Source: Dyella acidiphila
GTDB taxonomy: Bacteria > Pseudomonadota > Gammaproteobacteria > Xanthomonadales > Rhodanobacteraceae
Reading direction: 5' to 3'
Length of the DNA: 64,000 nt
Assembly: GCF_014863405.1 (NCBI RefSeq)
Contig: NZ_JACZZA010000001.1
Location: 558,001-622,000, forward strand
The notes under the pieces are model-generated. The model was not told the DNA's origin, searched no databases, and saw nothing but the letters and a program-made list of their open reading frames with translations. Shown here in pieces: positions 1-7,365 of the stretch (positions within the stretch are counted from its first letter, which is position 1; every line of letters starts with the position of its first letter). Position numbers and translations under genes: made by a program.

Positions 1-351
1 GGCATCCAGATTGAGACTGCCGGCATCTTGCCGCACCGCCTGCATGGCGACATCCACGCCGTGCTGTGCGACGGCCTTGACGCGCGGCATCAATGCGCGC
101 AAATCGCGCTGAAATACCGCCAGGCGATCCTGGTCTTCTTCGTTGAGCGCAACGCTGCGTCCATCGGTCACCAGCGCGCCATCGCTGAGCACTACCCGCG
201 TAGGCGCAGGCGTGGGCCGGTCGAACACCAGCCGGTTCGGCTCAACGGTAAGGTCATAGCTGCTGGTGGCATGACAGACCGTCGCCAGATCCTGCGCATG
301 CACACCCGCACAGGCGGCAGCCAGCACGGCGCTGGCAAGCAATCGACTCAT
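1..351 (-). CDS. DUF2884 (YggN-like) periplasmic protein, 3' end cut by window edge
   Basis: Only the N-terminal 117 residues are visible because the gene runs off the left edge. They begin with a cleavable signal peptide (MSRLLASAVLAACAGVHAQ), followed by a segment typical of the DUF2884/YggN family: an early cysteine, a 'TVEPNRLVF' strand, 'LSDGALVTDGRSVALNEEDQDRL', then a helix with 'FQRDLRALMPRV'. The family is periplasmic and has no settled function. An ATG two codons upstream (position 357) is an alternative start; neither has a clear ribosome binding site. It lies 84 bases downstream of the membrane protein gene ending at 436, on the same strand, so it may be the last gene of the peroxiredoxin operon. 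The family assignment rests on pattern memory of a partial sequence. Confidence 0.6.
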   Translation of the reverse strand, partial: MSRLLASAVLAAACAGVHAQDLATVCHATSSYDLTVEPNRLVFDRPTPAPTRVVLSDGALVTDGRSVALNEEDQDRLAVFQRDLRALMPRVKAVAQHGVDVAMQAVRQDAGSLNLDA

Positions 352-435
352 GCACATGGGATATCCGTTCGCCCGCTCAGGGATGGGCCGACAGCGATAC
401 GGCCCGGCGCGCGAACCGGGGCTGAATCGTGCCGA

Positions 436-981
436 TCAGACCCGGCGCGCACGAAACTGCAGGCGTACGGCAGGGTGTCCCAGCTGCCAGGCAAGCCACA
501 GCAGCAGCGGGATCGCAATCACGCGCAAGCCCAGGCCCAGCAGCAGCACGCGCCGCAAATCCGTTACCTGCGGCGGCACGGTTGCGCCCCCTGCCACCAG
601 CGCCGCGTTGGCCGCGTTGAATACCTGCCACTGCTGCCACAACAGCACGCCGCGATAGGCACTCCACACGCACAGCAGCAGTACCAGCACGCGCAGTACG
701 GGGCGGGCCCAATCCTGACGCAGGATGCAACCCGCGCAGGCCACGATCAGCGCGAACGACGCCACCAGATAGCCCACGTCCCAGGCCAGCATGCCATGCA
801 GGGCCGACGCGCTTTGTTCATCGCCCGCGGGCAATGCCTGCAGCGCGCCCCACACCTGCTGGCCATGCTGCACATATTGCACGCCGCCAAAGGCCGCCAA
901 CAGCAGCAACAGCCATACCAGCATGCGCCACCATGCAAACCCGGGCTTGCGCCGGCCCAGGTCGGAGCGGGAAATCAGCAT
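436..981 (-). CDS. Small inner-membrane protein of unknown function
   Basis: The 181-residue product has about four hydrophobic helices: one near residues 20-37, one near 70-90, one near 98-115 and one near 145-168. The N-terminus is basic (RSDLGRRK) and the C-terminus is short and Arg-rich. I do not recognise the family. The ATG shares a base with the TGA of the upstream peroxiredoxin gene (TGATG), so the two are almost certainly translationally coupled. A TTG one codon earlier is also possible. The coupling suggests an envelope role connected with the secreted peroxiredoxin, but nothing in the protein shows a redox motif. Confidence 0.7.
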   Translation of the reverse strand: MLISRSDLGRRKPGFAWWRMLVWLLLLLAAFGGVQYVQHGQQVWGALQALPAGDEQSASALHGMLAWDVGYLVASFALIVACAGCILRQDWARPVLRVLVLLLCVWSAYRGVLLWQQWQVFNAANAALVAGGATVPPQVTDLRRVLLLGLGLRVIAIPLLLWLAWQLGHPAVRLQFRARRV

Positions 982-1529
982 CAATGGATCGCCTTCTTCA
1001 GCGTATCGAGATCGCTCAGTACCTGAGCGGAGTTTTTCTCCGGATCCACGTCGCGGTAGATCTTGGCGATCTTGCCGTTCGGATCGATCAGGAAGGTAGT
1101 GCGCTTGGCGAAGTGCATGCCGACCGCCGAAGTCAGCACGCCGTAGTTGATCGCCACCTGCCGCCTGGCATCGGACAGCAGCGGAAACGGCACGTGGTAC
1201 TTGGCCGCGAATTCGGCATGCGATTTGACGTCGTCCAGGCTGATGCCGACCACATCGGCACCGCTCTGGCGCAGCTTGATTACCGCATCGCGGAAGGCGC
1301 AGACCTCGGTGGTGCAGCCCGGCGTGAAATCTTTCGGATAGAAGTACAGCACCAGCCAGTGCCCGTGGTAGTCGGCGGGCGTATGCCAGTGCCCGTTCTG
1401 GTCTTCCAGGCGGAAAGCGGGTGCGGCCTGTCCCACTTGCGGATTGCCCAGCTTCACCCCGGCCAGCGCGGGAATCGCGGCCAGGCCCGACAGGCAGATC
1501 AGCGCAAGCATGATCAAAATACGACGCAT
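981..1529 (-). CDS. Secreted peroxiredoxin, BCP/PrxQ type
   Basis: This is a thiol peroxidase of the AhpC/TSA fold, which reduces hydrogen or organic peroxides. The 182-residue protein starts with a signal peptide (MRRILIMLALICLSGLAAIPALAG), so it should act in the periplasm, unlike the usual cytoplasmic Bcp. The catalytic block 'FYPKDFTPGCTTEVCAF' carries the peroxidatic cysteine (C72) and a second cysteine five residues later (C77), the arrangement of the atypical two-cysteine PrxQ subgroup. Later conserved pieces are 'VVGISLDDV', 'HAEFAAKYHVPFPLLSD' and 'KRTTFLIDPNGKI'. The start at 1529 is chosen because GAGGGGG lies just upstream and the signal peptide begins there; an upstream TTG is unlikely. 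It is the first gene of a tight operon with the membrane protein at 436-981. Confidence 0.88.
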   Translation of the reverse strand: MRRILIMLALICLSGLAAIPALAGVKLGNPQVGQAAPAFRLEDQNGHWHTPADYHGHWLVLYFYPKDFTPGCTTEVCAFRDAVIKLRQSGADVVGISLDDVKSHAEFAAKYHVPFPLLSDARRQVAINYGVLTSAVGMHFAKRTTFLIDPNGKIAKIYRDVDPEKNSAQVLSDLDTLKKAIH

Positions 1530-1617
1530 GGGCGGTACCCCCTCAAGCAAGAAACCGATCCGTGGAACATGTAGTGCGCCGAGTATACGCGGGCCTTCAC
1601 GCTCGGCAGCGGGAAAA

Positions 1618-1644
1618 CGAAAGGCGCCACATGGGCGCCTTTCG
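1618..1644 (-). terminator. Hairpin terminator after the small secreted protein gene
   Basis: An 11-bp stem (CGAAAGGCGCC paired with GGCGCCTTTCG) around a 5-base loop lies just downstream of the gene ending at 1668. On the minus strand it is followed by a short T-rich stretch (TTTTCCC). It would also protect the peroxiredoxin operon from read-through. Confidence 0.7.
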
Positions 1645-1667
1645 CGGATTGCCGCAGCGAACTGCGT

Positions 1668-2126
1668 TTACTTGACGGGCTCGATGTCGAACTTGTCGAC
1701 GGCCACGCCGAGGTTGACACCCTCGCCGGTACCGGTCAGCGCGATCGACGCGGTGCCCTTGGTCAGCACCTGGGCGGTGCCGCTGTTGACTGCACCGGCC
1801 GATGCGCCGGCCTGGGCATAGCTGCCGAATACATCGTGGATGGCGTAGACGTTGCTGATGTCGCCACGGCCGCTGACGCGGAACTTGCCGGCGGTGAGGC
1901 CGCCACCATGCATGCTCAAGCTCACGGCAGCACGCTGGCCGTTGTCGCACACCACGTGACCACTGCCTGTCGCATGCTGGTAAATCGCTGACCAGCCGGC
2001 CAGTTCATACGTCAGATGGCACTTCACCGGAGCCGTGGCCGCAGAGGCCTGGCTAGCCGGCAGGGCCGCCAGTGCACCGGCAGCAAGCAGCAGGGCGGCG
2101 GTCAGTCCAACAGTAGTCTTCTTCAT
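1668..2126 (-). CDS. Small secreted protein of unknown function
   Basis: The 152-residue product has a clear signal peptide (MKKTTVGLTAALLLAAGALA, cleavage near ASQASA-A). The mature part is Gly/Ala/Ser-rich with two cysteines (in 'VKCHLTYEL' and 'HVVCDNGQ') that could form a disulfide, and repeated beta-like segments such as 'GKFRVSGRGDISNVY' and 'GTASIALTGTGEGVNLGVAVDKFDI'. It resembles small periplasmic beta-sandwich proteins such as DUF992 in general pattern, but I cannot confirm a family. It is monocistronic, with its own terminator at 1618-1644, and is divergent from the universal stress protein gene across a 224-base intergenic region. Confidence 0.65.
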   Translation of the reverse strand: MKKTTVGLTAALLLAAGALAALPASQASAATAPVKCHLTYELAGWSAIYQHATGSGHVVCDNGQRAAVSLSMHGGGLTAGKFRVSGRGDISNVYAIHDVFGSYAQAGASAGAVNSGTAQVLTKGTASIALTGTGEGVNLGVAVDKFDIEPVK

Positions 2127-2350
2127 GCTGGTCTCCTTACATTGCGTTGACGGTCTTCAATGCCGTGACGGAAGTGTCACGTGTGGAAACTGAACGATTT
2201 AACAAGAATGCTCCGAGATGTTCAGGATCGGCAAGTTCCCGTGATAAATCCGTACACGCCGCCTGTTGTTTCCGTGTGCTTGATGCTTAACTAACAAGAC
2301 GCCGCGCACACTGAACTCACGTGGCTGCCGCCATCGCCACGGAGGACCCC

Positions 2351-2770
2351 ATGATCAAGTACTCGCTGGTTGGTTACGACAGTTCGGATACCTCGCAGCG
2401 TGCTTTCCGCTTTGCCATGGAACTGGCGCGCTGCAGTGGCGGCCGTGTGCGCGTGGTGTATGTGCTGCAGGTGACGCAGGGCGGTGCGGACGCCTGCTCC
2501 CTGATGATCACCGACGAGTCCCGCAACCGCAGCGAAGAGCTGCTGACGGAGTTGCGCCAGATCGCCCCCGATGCGGGCGAACGAGTGGACCTGGAAATCA
2601 CCCATGGCAGCCCCGGCGACGTGCTGGTCAATCAGGTCCGGCAGCACCCCGACATCGACCATATCGTCATCGGCCACACCTCCCGCGGCACCCTGGGCCG
2701 CTGGCTGCTCGGCTCGGTATCGGAAGATGTGCTGGCCGGCGCCCATGTGCCGGTGACCGTCGTCCGCTGA
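2351..2770 (+). CDS. Universal stress protein (UspA family)
   Basis: This is a single-domain Usp of 139 residues, a cytoplasmic nucleotide-binding stress protein. It starts with the typical 'MIKYSLVGYDSSDTSQRAFRFAMELA' strand and helix containing the conserved Asp, and ends in 'VPVTVVR'. The ATP-binding loop 'IGHTSRGTLGRWLLGSVSEDV' follows the G-x2-G-x9-G-S pattern, except that the second Gly is Ser. The start at 2351 is supported by CGGAGGACCCC immediately upstream. A longer frame from 2321 lacks such a signal. No partner genes are coupled to it. Confidence 0.88.
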   Translation: MIKYSLVGYDSSDTSQRAFRFAMELARCSGGRVRVVYVLQVTQGGADACSLMITDESRNRSEELLTELRQIAPDAGERVDLEITHGSPGDVLVNQVRQHPDIDHIVIGHTSRGTLGRWLLGSVSEDVLAGAHVPVTVVR

Positions 2771-2890
2771 GATAGTTGCCGCGACAGCTTTCGGGTCGGC
2801 TGGCATTAATCACTCGCAGCGTTCACCCTTTATGCTGTTGTCCCCGATCTGTCATGGATCGGGTGGCCTTTTTCGTACAGGAAACCCCTC

Positions 2891-3712
2891 GTGGACTACA
2901 GCTCCGCCCTGCCCTGGACCCTGGAAAGCCTGAATTTCGCGGAGATCGATGTCGCCCGCGTACGGCATAACCAGGATCTTTTCCTGCTGCTCTGCAGCGC
3001 CTCGTTCGTGGAAAGCGGCTCGGACCTGTACACGCACAACCTGATCGAGCACTTCGACGGCGACGCGGAGCTGCAGGGCTGGCTGCGCGAACACTGGGAA
3101 CACGAAGAACTGCAGCACGGCCGCGCCCTGGCCGCCTACGTCCGCCACGTCTGGCCGGAGTTCGACTGGGATGCCGGCTTCGAGGCCTTCTGGAAGGACT
3201 ACGGCGCACTGTGCACCAACGAACAGCTGGAACCGTCGCGCGGGCTGGAACTGGCTGCCCGCTGCGTGGTGGAAACCGGCACCGCCAGCCTTTATCGCGC
3301 CTTGAACGACATCGTCGACGAGCCGGTGCTCAAGCAGCTCACCAACAACATCAAGAGCGACGAAGTGCGCCACTACAAGCATTTCTACCAGGCATTCCAG
3401 CGCTATCGCGAGAACGAACGGCTGGGTCGCTACAAGGTGTTCCGCGCGATCCTGCGGCGGGTCAACGAGATCCGCAACGAAGACAGCGATATCGCGCTGC
3501 GCCACGTGTTCAACCAGTGCTACCCGCAGCACAAGGGCAACCAGGCGGAATTCCAGAAGGTGGCCGGTCCGGCGCAGGCGCTGCTGCGCCGGCATATTCC
3601 GGCGGAAATGACTGTGAAGATGCTGCTCAAACCGCTGGCCCTGCCGCCGCGCCTGCAGCAAACGCTGGAAAAACCACTGGCACGCATCAGCGAAAAGCTG
3701 TTCCTGCAATAA
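2891..3712 (+). CDS. Ferritin-like di-iron domain protein
   Basis: This is a 273-residue, mostly helical protein. Candidate di-iron ligands are spread over a four-helix bundle: a Glu in 'ASFVESGSDLYTHNL' (about residue 40), 'EHEELQHGR' with an E-x2-H pattern (about 71-76), a Glu in 'CVVETGTASLYRAL', and 'SDEVRHYKHFYQAF' with a second E-x2-H. That is the ligand pattern of ferritin-like and di-iron oxygenase families. The C-terminal 80 residues are basic and helical and may be a separate docking part. The start is GTG at 2891, with AGGAAA upstream. The substrate is unknown. It is convergent with the DUF6491 lipoprotein gene, with 30 bases between them. Confidence 0.75.
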   Translation: MDYSSALPWTLESLNFAEIDVARVRHNQDLFLLLCSASFVESGSDLYTHNLIEHFDGDAELQGWLREHWEHEELQHGRALAAYVRHVWPEFDWDAGFEAFWKDYGALCTNEQLEPSRGLELAARCVVETGTASLYRALNDIVDEPVLKQLTNNIKSDEVRHYKHFYQAFQRYRENERLGRYKVFRAILRRVNEIRNEDSDIALRHVFNQCYPQHKGNQAEFQKVAGPAQALLRRHIPAEMTVKMLLKPLALPPRLQQTLEKPLARISEKLFLQ

Positions 3713-3742
3713 CCGGTACGCGCCTGCGGCTTTCCCGGGCGC

Positions 3743-4210
3743 TCAATGATTGGCAGGCGGCGGCGCCGCGGCACTGCCGCTGTCGCGCGACTGCATGTCG
3801 ACCTCGCGCTGCGCGGCCTGCTCGAGCTTCAGCTGCGCAAGATTCACCGGGCGGATCCGGCTGATGACGCAGGGCACATACGGCCGCCCGGCCAGCACCT
3901 TGTCGAAATTCACCGATACCTCGCGGAAGCTCGAGGTCAGCCCGATCGCCTGCGCCCACATCAGATTCGGGCAATCCCAGACATCCAGCAGATAGGCGGT
4001 GCTGGGCGTGGTGTAGACCGCCAGTTGCTTGTCGCTCAACGGCTCCCACGACCAGATCTGGGTGAAGAAGCGGAAGCTGCGGACGGGTGCGCCTGCGGCC
4101 GCGTTATAGGCGTTCCGGCGCTGCTGCGTGCGTTGCGCATAAGGCACGCTGGAACAGGCGGCCAACACGGCCGAAAGCAGCACGGCTGCGGCGATTCGCA
4201 TGGTCGACAT
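3743..4210 (-). CDS. DUF6491 family lipoprotein, paralogue 3
   Basis: The 155-residue product has a lipoprotein signal peptide ending in LLSAVLAAC, so it should be lipid-anchored in the envelope. The mature part carries the DUF6491 pattern: 'AYNAAAGAPVRSF', 'SWEPLSDKQLAVYT', 'AYLLDVWDCPNL', 'IGLTSSF', 'DKVLAGR.YVPCVISRIRPVNLAQLK'. Two internal cysteines (DC and PC) are conserved among the three paralogues here and probably pair. The start at 4210 has GGAG eight bases upstream. It is the last gene of a minus-strand cluster of three paralogues and a zinc-ribbon gene. The function of the family is unknown. Confidence 0.8.
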   Translation of the reverse strand: MSTMRIAAAVLLSAVLAACSSVPYAQRTQQRRNAYNAAAGAPVRSFRFFTQIWSWEPLSDKQLAVYTTPSTAYLLDVWDCPNLMWAQAIGLTSSFREVSVNFDKVLAGRPYVPCVISRIRPVNLAQLKLEQAAQREVDMQSRDSGSAAAPPPANH

Positions 4211-4275
4211 GGCACAAGCTCCGGTTGTTCTGCTTGCCCTAACGCGCCAGCGCCATGCAAGTGCACAGCATGGCT

Positions 4276-4548
4276 TCAGCGCGAGGACGGCTGCTCGGCT
4301 TCCAGCTGATGTTCCGATTCGTGCTGTTCGGTCTCGGGCCAGTGATACCAGTCCTTGTGCAGCGAATAGCGTTTGCAGGCATGGCAGGCGGTGATTTCCC
4401 AGCGATAGCTGCAGCCTGGACAGACACCGCCGGTCCAGAAGGTATTCCACGAGGTATTGCATCCGCCCATCTGGCGCGCGCAGACCCAGCGACTGGTACC
4501 CAGCGGACGCCAGGCGCATTGCGGGCAATAGATCTGCGGTTCGCTCAC
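4276..4548 (-). CDS. Small multi-cysteine zinc-ribbon protein
   Basis: The product has 90 residues and no signal peptide. It contains CPQC near the N-terminus, then C-x7-C, CPGC and CHAC, four cysteine pairs enough for two zinc ribbons. It is rich in Trp (W-RPLGTSRW, TSWNTFW, YRWE, DWYHW), and the C-terminal tail is acidic and His-rich (ETEQHESEHQLEAEQ). The proposed start is a GTG four bases after the stop of the upstream lipoprotein gene, implying translational coupling. I do not recognise the family. Its place between two DUF6491 lipoprotein genes is odd because it looks cytoplasmic. Confidence 0.65.
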   Translation of the reverse strand: MSEPQIYCPQCAWRPLGTSRWVCARQMGGCNTSWNTFWTGGVCPGCSYRWEITACHACKRYSLHKDWYHWPETEQHESEHQLEAEQPSSR

Positions 4549-4552
4549 GGGG

Positions 4553-5020
4553 TCAGTGCCCGCCTGCCGGCTGCGGCGCGGCGTCACGCTCGCGCTGCAG
4601 GCGGTCGACGTGGCGCTGTGCCTCGCGCTCCAGCTTGAACCGCGCCAGGTCCACCGGGCGGATCTGCTTGATCATGCAGGGCACGTAGCCGCGGCCGGTA
4701 AATACCTTGTCGAATCCCACCTGCACCTGATCGGCGAACGAGGTGAGGCCAATGCCGTTGGCGAAGGTGAGATTGCTGCACGGCCACACATCGAGCAGAT
4801 AGGCGCGCGTGGGCTGCGTATAAACCACCAGTTGCGTGTCGCTCAGCGGCTCCCACGAATAGATGCTGCCGAGGATCAGGCGAAAACTCTGCACTGGCGC
4901 GCCAGCCGCAGCGCCGTAGGTCTGCTGACGCTGCTGCAGGCGCTGCGCATACGGCACGCTGGAGCAGGCGGCGAGCAGGCTGGACAGCAGCAGGGCTACG
5001 ACGATTCGTTTACACCGCAT
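4553..5020 (-). CDS. DUF6491 family lipoprotein, paralogue 2
   Basis: The 155-residue lipoprotein has a signal peptide of about 19 residues (MRCKRIVVALLLSSLLAAC). The mature part follows the family pattern: 'TYGAAAGAPVQSFRLI', 'YSWEPLSDTQLVVYTQPTRAY', 'LLDVWPCSNL', 'IGLTSFADQVQVGFDKVFTGRGYVPCM', 'IRPVDLARFKLEREAQRHVD'. It is closer to paralogue 1 than to paralogue 3 in the central 'YTQPTRAYLLDVWPC' block. It sits 32 bases after paralogue 1 and is followed by the coupled zinc-ribbon gene, so the cluster is probably one transcript read from 5517 downward. Its role is unknown. Confidence 0.8.
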   Translation of the reverse strand: MRCKRIVVALLLSSLLAACSSVPYAQRLQQRQQTYGAAAGAPVQSFRLILGSIYSWEPLSDTQLVVYTQPTRAYLLDVWPCSNLTFANGIGLTSFADQVQVGFDKVFTGRGYVPCMIKQIRPVDLARFKLEREAQRHVDRLQRERDAAPQPAGGH

Positions 5021-5052
5021 GGCACCGCCTCCGATGATGCTGCGCCGGATTG

Positions 5053-5517
5053 CTACGCGGCCGGCTTGGACGCGTCGCTATCCCGTTGCAGGTTGTCGAT
5101 ATGGCGCTGGCTCGCCTTGTCCAGCTTGAACTGCGCCAGATCCACCGGCCGAATCTCTTCGATCTTGCAGGCCAGGTGGGAGTGGCTGACGATCACCTTG
5201 TCCGCTCCCACCGCCACCTGGTTGGCCGAAGAAGTCAGGCCGATGCTGTTGGTGTAGTTGAGACTGCTGCAAGGCCACACATCCAGCAGATAGGCGCGCG
5301 TGGGCTGGGTATAGACCACCACCTGCGTATCGCTCAGCCGCTCCCAGGAATAAATATCGTGCAACACCAGGTGGAAGTGCTGCACCTGGTCACCGGCCGC
5401 GGCGTTGTACGCCTCCTGCCGTTGCTGCTGCGGCAGCGATGGGGTGGACGGTTCGCTGACACAGGCACTCAGGCCCAGCGCCAACAGCATGATGGTCGAC
5501 ACGCGCAATACCGGCAT
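5053..5517 (-). CDS. DUF6491 family lipoprotein, paralogue 1
   Basis: This 154-residue protein has a lipobox 'LALGLSAC' after a short hydrophobic signal (MPVLRVSTIMLLALG). It has the same body as its neighbours ('EAYNAAAGDQVQHFHLV', 'YSWERLSDTQVVVYTQPTRAY', 'LLDVWPCSSL', 'IGLTSSANQVAVGADKV', 'IRPVDLAQFKLDKASQRHID'). The loop 'VSHSHLACKIEE' replaces the 'GRGYVPCM' seen in paralogue 2. The start at 5517 has GGGAG upstream; a longer frame to 5577 would bury the signal peptide. It is the first gene of the cluster. Confidence 0.8.
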   Translation of the reverse strand: MPVLRVSTIMLLALGLSACVSEPSTPSLPQQQRQEAYNAAAGDQVQHFHLVLHDIYSWERLSDTQVVVYTQPTRAYLLDVWPCSSLNYTNSIGLTSSANQVAVGADKVIVSHSHLACKIEEIRPVDLAQFKLDKASQRHIDNLQRDSDASKPAA

Positions 5518-5580
5518 AACACTCTCCCTGTATGACATACCACGCCAATCATGCCTGCCCGGCACACCGGGCAGCACGCC

Positions 5581-6315
5581 TCACTTCTTACCCACCTCGG
5601 TCCACTTCGACGAATCGTAGCCGCCAGTCTCGAACACCAGCTCCTGCTTGCCGCCGTCCTGCAGCTCCACGTCCATCACCATGCGCCTGGTCTTGCTCAG
5701 CGCTTCGATAAAAGGCTTGTCGTCGCGAATGAAAATGGCCGGCTCGCCAGTGGTGGGCAGGAACGCGCGCAGCGGATGCGGCTTGCCGTCGAATTGGGCC
5801 TGGATTGTGCAATTGCCCTTGCAGACAAAGCCGTGGCCATTGCCGAACAGAAATACGCTTTGCCCCCACTGAGTATGCCGGCGCAGCACCAGGCGCACCG
5901 CGCGATCGCCCGAGGGCCGCGTGGTGTAGAGGCTGGCGGTGGATTGCGTGCCGCCTTCCATCGGGCCGACCTGATACGTCCACAGCGCTGCGAGGCGGCG
6001 TTTCTCGCTGGTTTCTTTCCAGCGCTGCTGCACGTCCGGCAGGCTTTGTTGCACTTCCTTGGCCGCGGGCGAATTGGGGAAATGCTGCAGGATGTCCTGG
6101 CCCAGCTCCGCCGCCATCTCGTCGTTCTTCGCCTGCAGCATCTGGCGGTAGCTCTGCAGCTGGCTGTTGGCTTCGTTGGCCTCGGCCTGCGCCTGTGCCT
6201 TGGCGGCATCGGCCTGGGTGGCCGCGTTCTGATCCTGCTGCGAGCAGGCGGCCAGGGCCAGCAAACTGCACGCGGCAGCCACGGCAATGGAGCGACGAGG
6301 GAGCAAGCGGATCAT
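5581..6315 (-). CDS. Lipoprotein with N-terminal coiled coil, function unknown
   Basis: The 244-residue product has a lipoprotein signal (MIRLLPRRSIAVAAACSLLALAAC). After it comes an Ala/Gln-rich coiled-coil stretch ('AATQADAAKAQAQAEANEAN', then 'LQSYRQMLQAKNDEM') of about 45 residues and then a beta-rich domain. That domain has 'LYTTRPSGDRAVRLVLRRHTQWGQSVFLF' and a possible disulfide pair in 'GFVCKGNCTIQ'. The start at 6315 is chosen by the signal peptide; an ATG at 6387 is possible but would hide it. It lies 79 bases after the LytTR regulator gene on the same strand. I do not recognise a function; envelope localisation is the only firm inference. Confidence 0.7.
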   Translation of the reverse strand: MIRLLPRRSIAVAAACSLLALAACSQQDQNAATQADAAKAQAQAEANEANSQLQSYRQMLQAKNDEMAAELGQDILQHFPNSPAAKEVQQSLPDVQQRWKETSEKRRLAALWTYQVGPMEGGTQSTASLYTTRPSGDRAVRLVLRRHTQWGQSVFLFGNGHGFVCKGNCTIQAQFDGKPHPLRAFLPTTGEPAIFIRDDKPFIEALSKTRRMVMDVELQDGGKQELVFETGGYDSSKWTEVGKK

Positions 6316-6394
6316 GGTCAATGCACCGGCGATGGACAGGCTGTTAGCTTGGAACGAGCCCTGTTTCAGCGCAACCGGGGCGATCATGCGGACA

Positions 6395-7267
6395 TCAGGC
6401 GGCGCTGGATTGCCCGAAGCGCTCGCGCAATGCCGCGCGATAACGGCGGCTGCAGGGAATCTTCGCGCCGTCGCGCATCAGCAGGCGCGCATCGCCCGTA
6501 TCGAGCGGCTCGATCTCGGCCAGGAAATCCAGGTTGATCACGTAGCTGCGATGCACCCGCATGAAGTGCTGCACGTCCAGCCGCGTCTCGATCCCGGCCA
6601 TGGTGGCGCGCAAGGGATAGTCGCGGCCGCGCACATGCAGATTGACGTAGTTGGCCGAGGCCTGCAGCCACTCGATCTCGCGCGCAGCGAGCAGAAATTC
6701 CTTGCCCAGCTTGCGCACCAGAAAACGCTCCGGCTGCTCCACCGGCTCTACCGGCGGCCCCACGTCCGGCTCCGCCAGCAAGCTGGCTTCGCCCTGGAAG
6801 CGCATCACCCACAGCCGGTACAGAGCGATGCCAGCCATCATCCAGAAATAGCTGCGCACATCCTTGAGGTATTCGTAGCTGAAATTCGACCAACTGTCGC
6901 CGAACACGTAATGGCCCCCGACCATTGCATAGACCACCTCGCGCACCGCCACCATGCCCAGCACATGTACCAGGCTGAAAAGCACGCTGAAGGCCAGATG
7001 CCGCAGCAAGTTGGTGCGCCAGGTTTCGAAGCGGATCGGCCAGCGTCGCGATACGTAGACCAGGGCCGGCATCAGCGCCAGCATCACCACCGCACTGCTG
7101 GCTTCCCAGGTCCACGGCTCCCATGCCGGAAAATCCGGGTGATCCATCACCGATACCGTAGCGTTGAACACGGTGTTGATGACGAAAAATACCGGCCAGA
7201 AGCCGAGCTCGAACGCACGGCGCCAGCGCTGGAAGCTTTCGAAGGTGAAGCTTTGCTGTTTCCCCAT
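6395..7267 (-). CDS. Membrane-anchored LytTR-type DNA-binding regulator
   Basis: The 290-residue protein has an N-terminal membrane part with about four helices (roughly residues 22-40, 55-73, 90-110 and 140-155), a linker, and a C-terminal LytTR domain from about residue 190. LytTR marks are 'FLVRKLGKEFLLAAREIEWLQASANYVNLHVRGRDYPLRATM' and 'FMRVHRSYVINLDFLAEI', then 'RRYRAALRERFG'. Proteins of this build bind DNA while held in the membrane and have no receiver domain, so they probably sense a membrane or small-molecule signal directly. The next gene downstream encodes a lipoprotein and could be a target. Start at 7267 is the first Met of the frame. Confidence 0.85.
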   Translation of the reverse strand: MGKQQSFTFESFQRWRRAFELGFWPVFFVINTVFNATVSVMDHPDFPAWEPWTWEASSAVVMLALMPALVYVSRRWPIRFETWRTNLLRHLAFSVLFSLVHVLGMVAVREVVYAMVGGHYVFGDSWSNFSYEYLKDVRSYFWMMAGIALYRLWVMRFQGEASLLAEPDVGPPVEPVEQPERFLVRKLGKEFLLAAREIEWLQASANYVNLHVRGRDYPLRATMAGIETRLDVQHFMRVHRSYVINLDFLAEIEPLDTGDARLLMRDGAKIPCSRRYRAALRERFGQSSAA

Positions 7268-7365
7268 CCGGCAATTCTAAGAGGAAGTGCCGCGCATTAG
7301 GCGCAAGCGTCACTTTGCCAGCCCATGCCGCGGGCTGATAATGCAGGTTCTGCCCAGGATCGATC

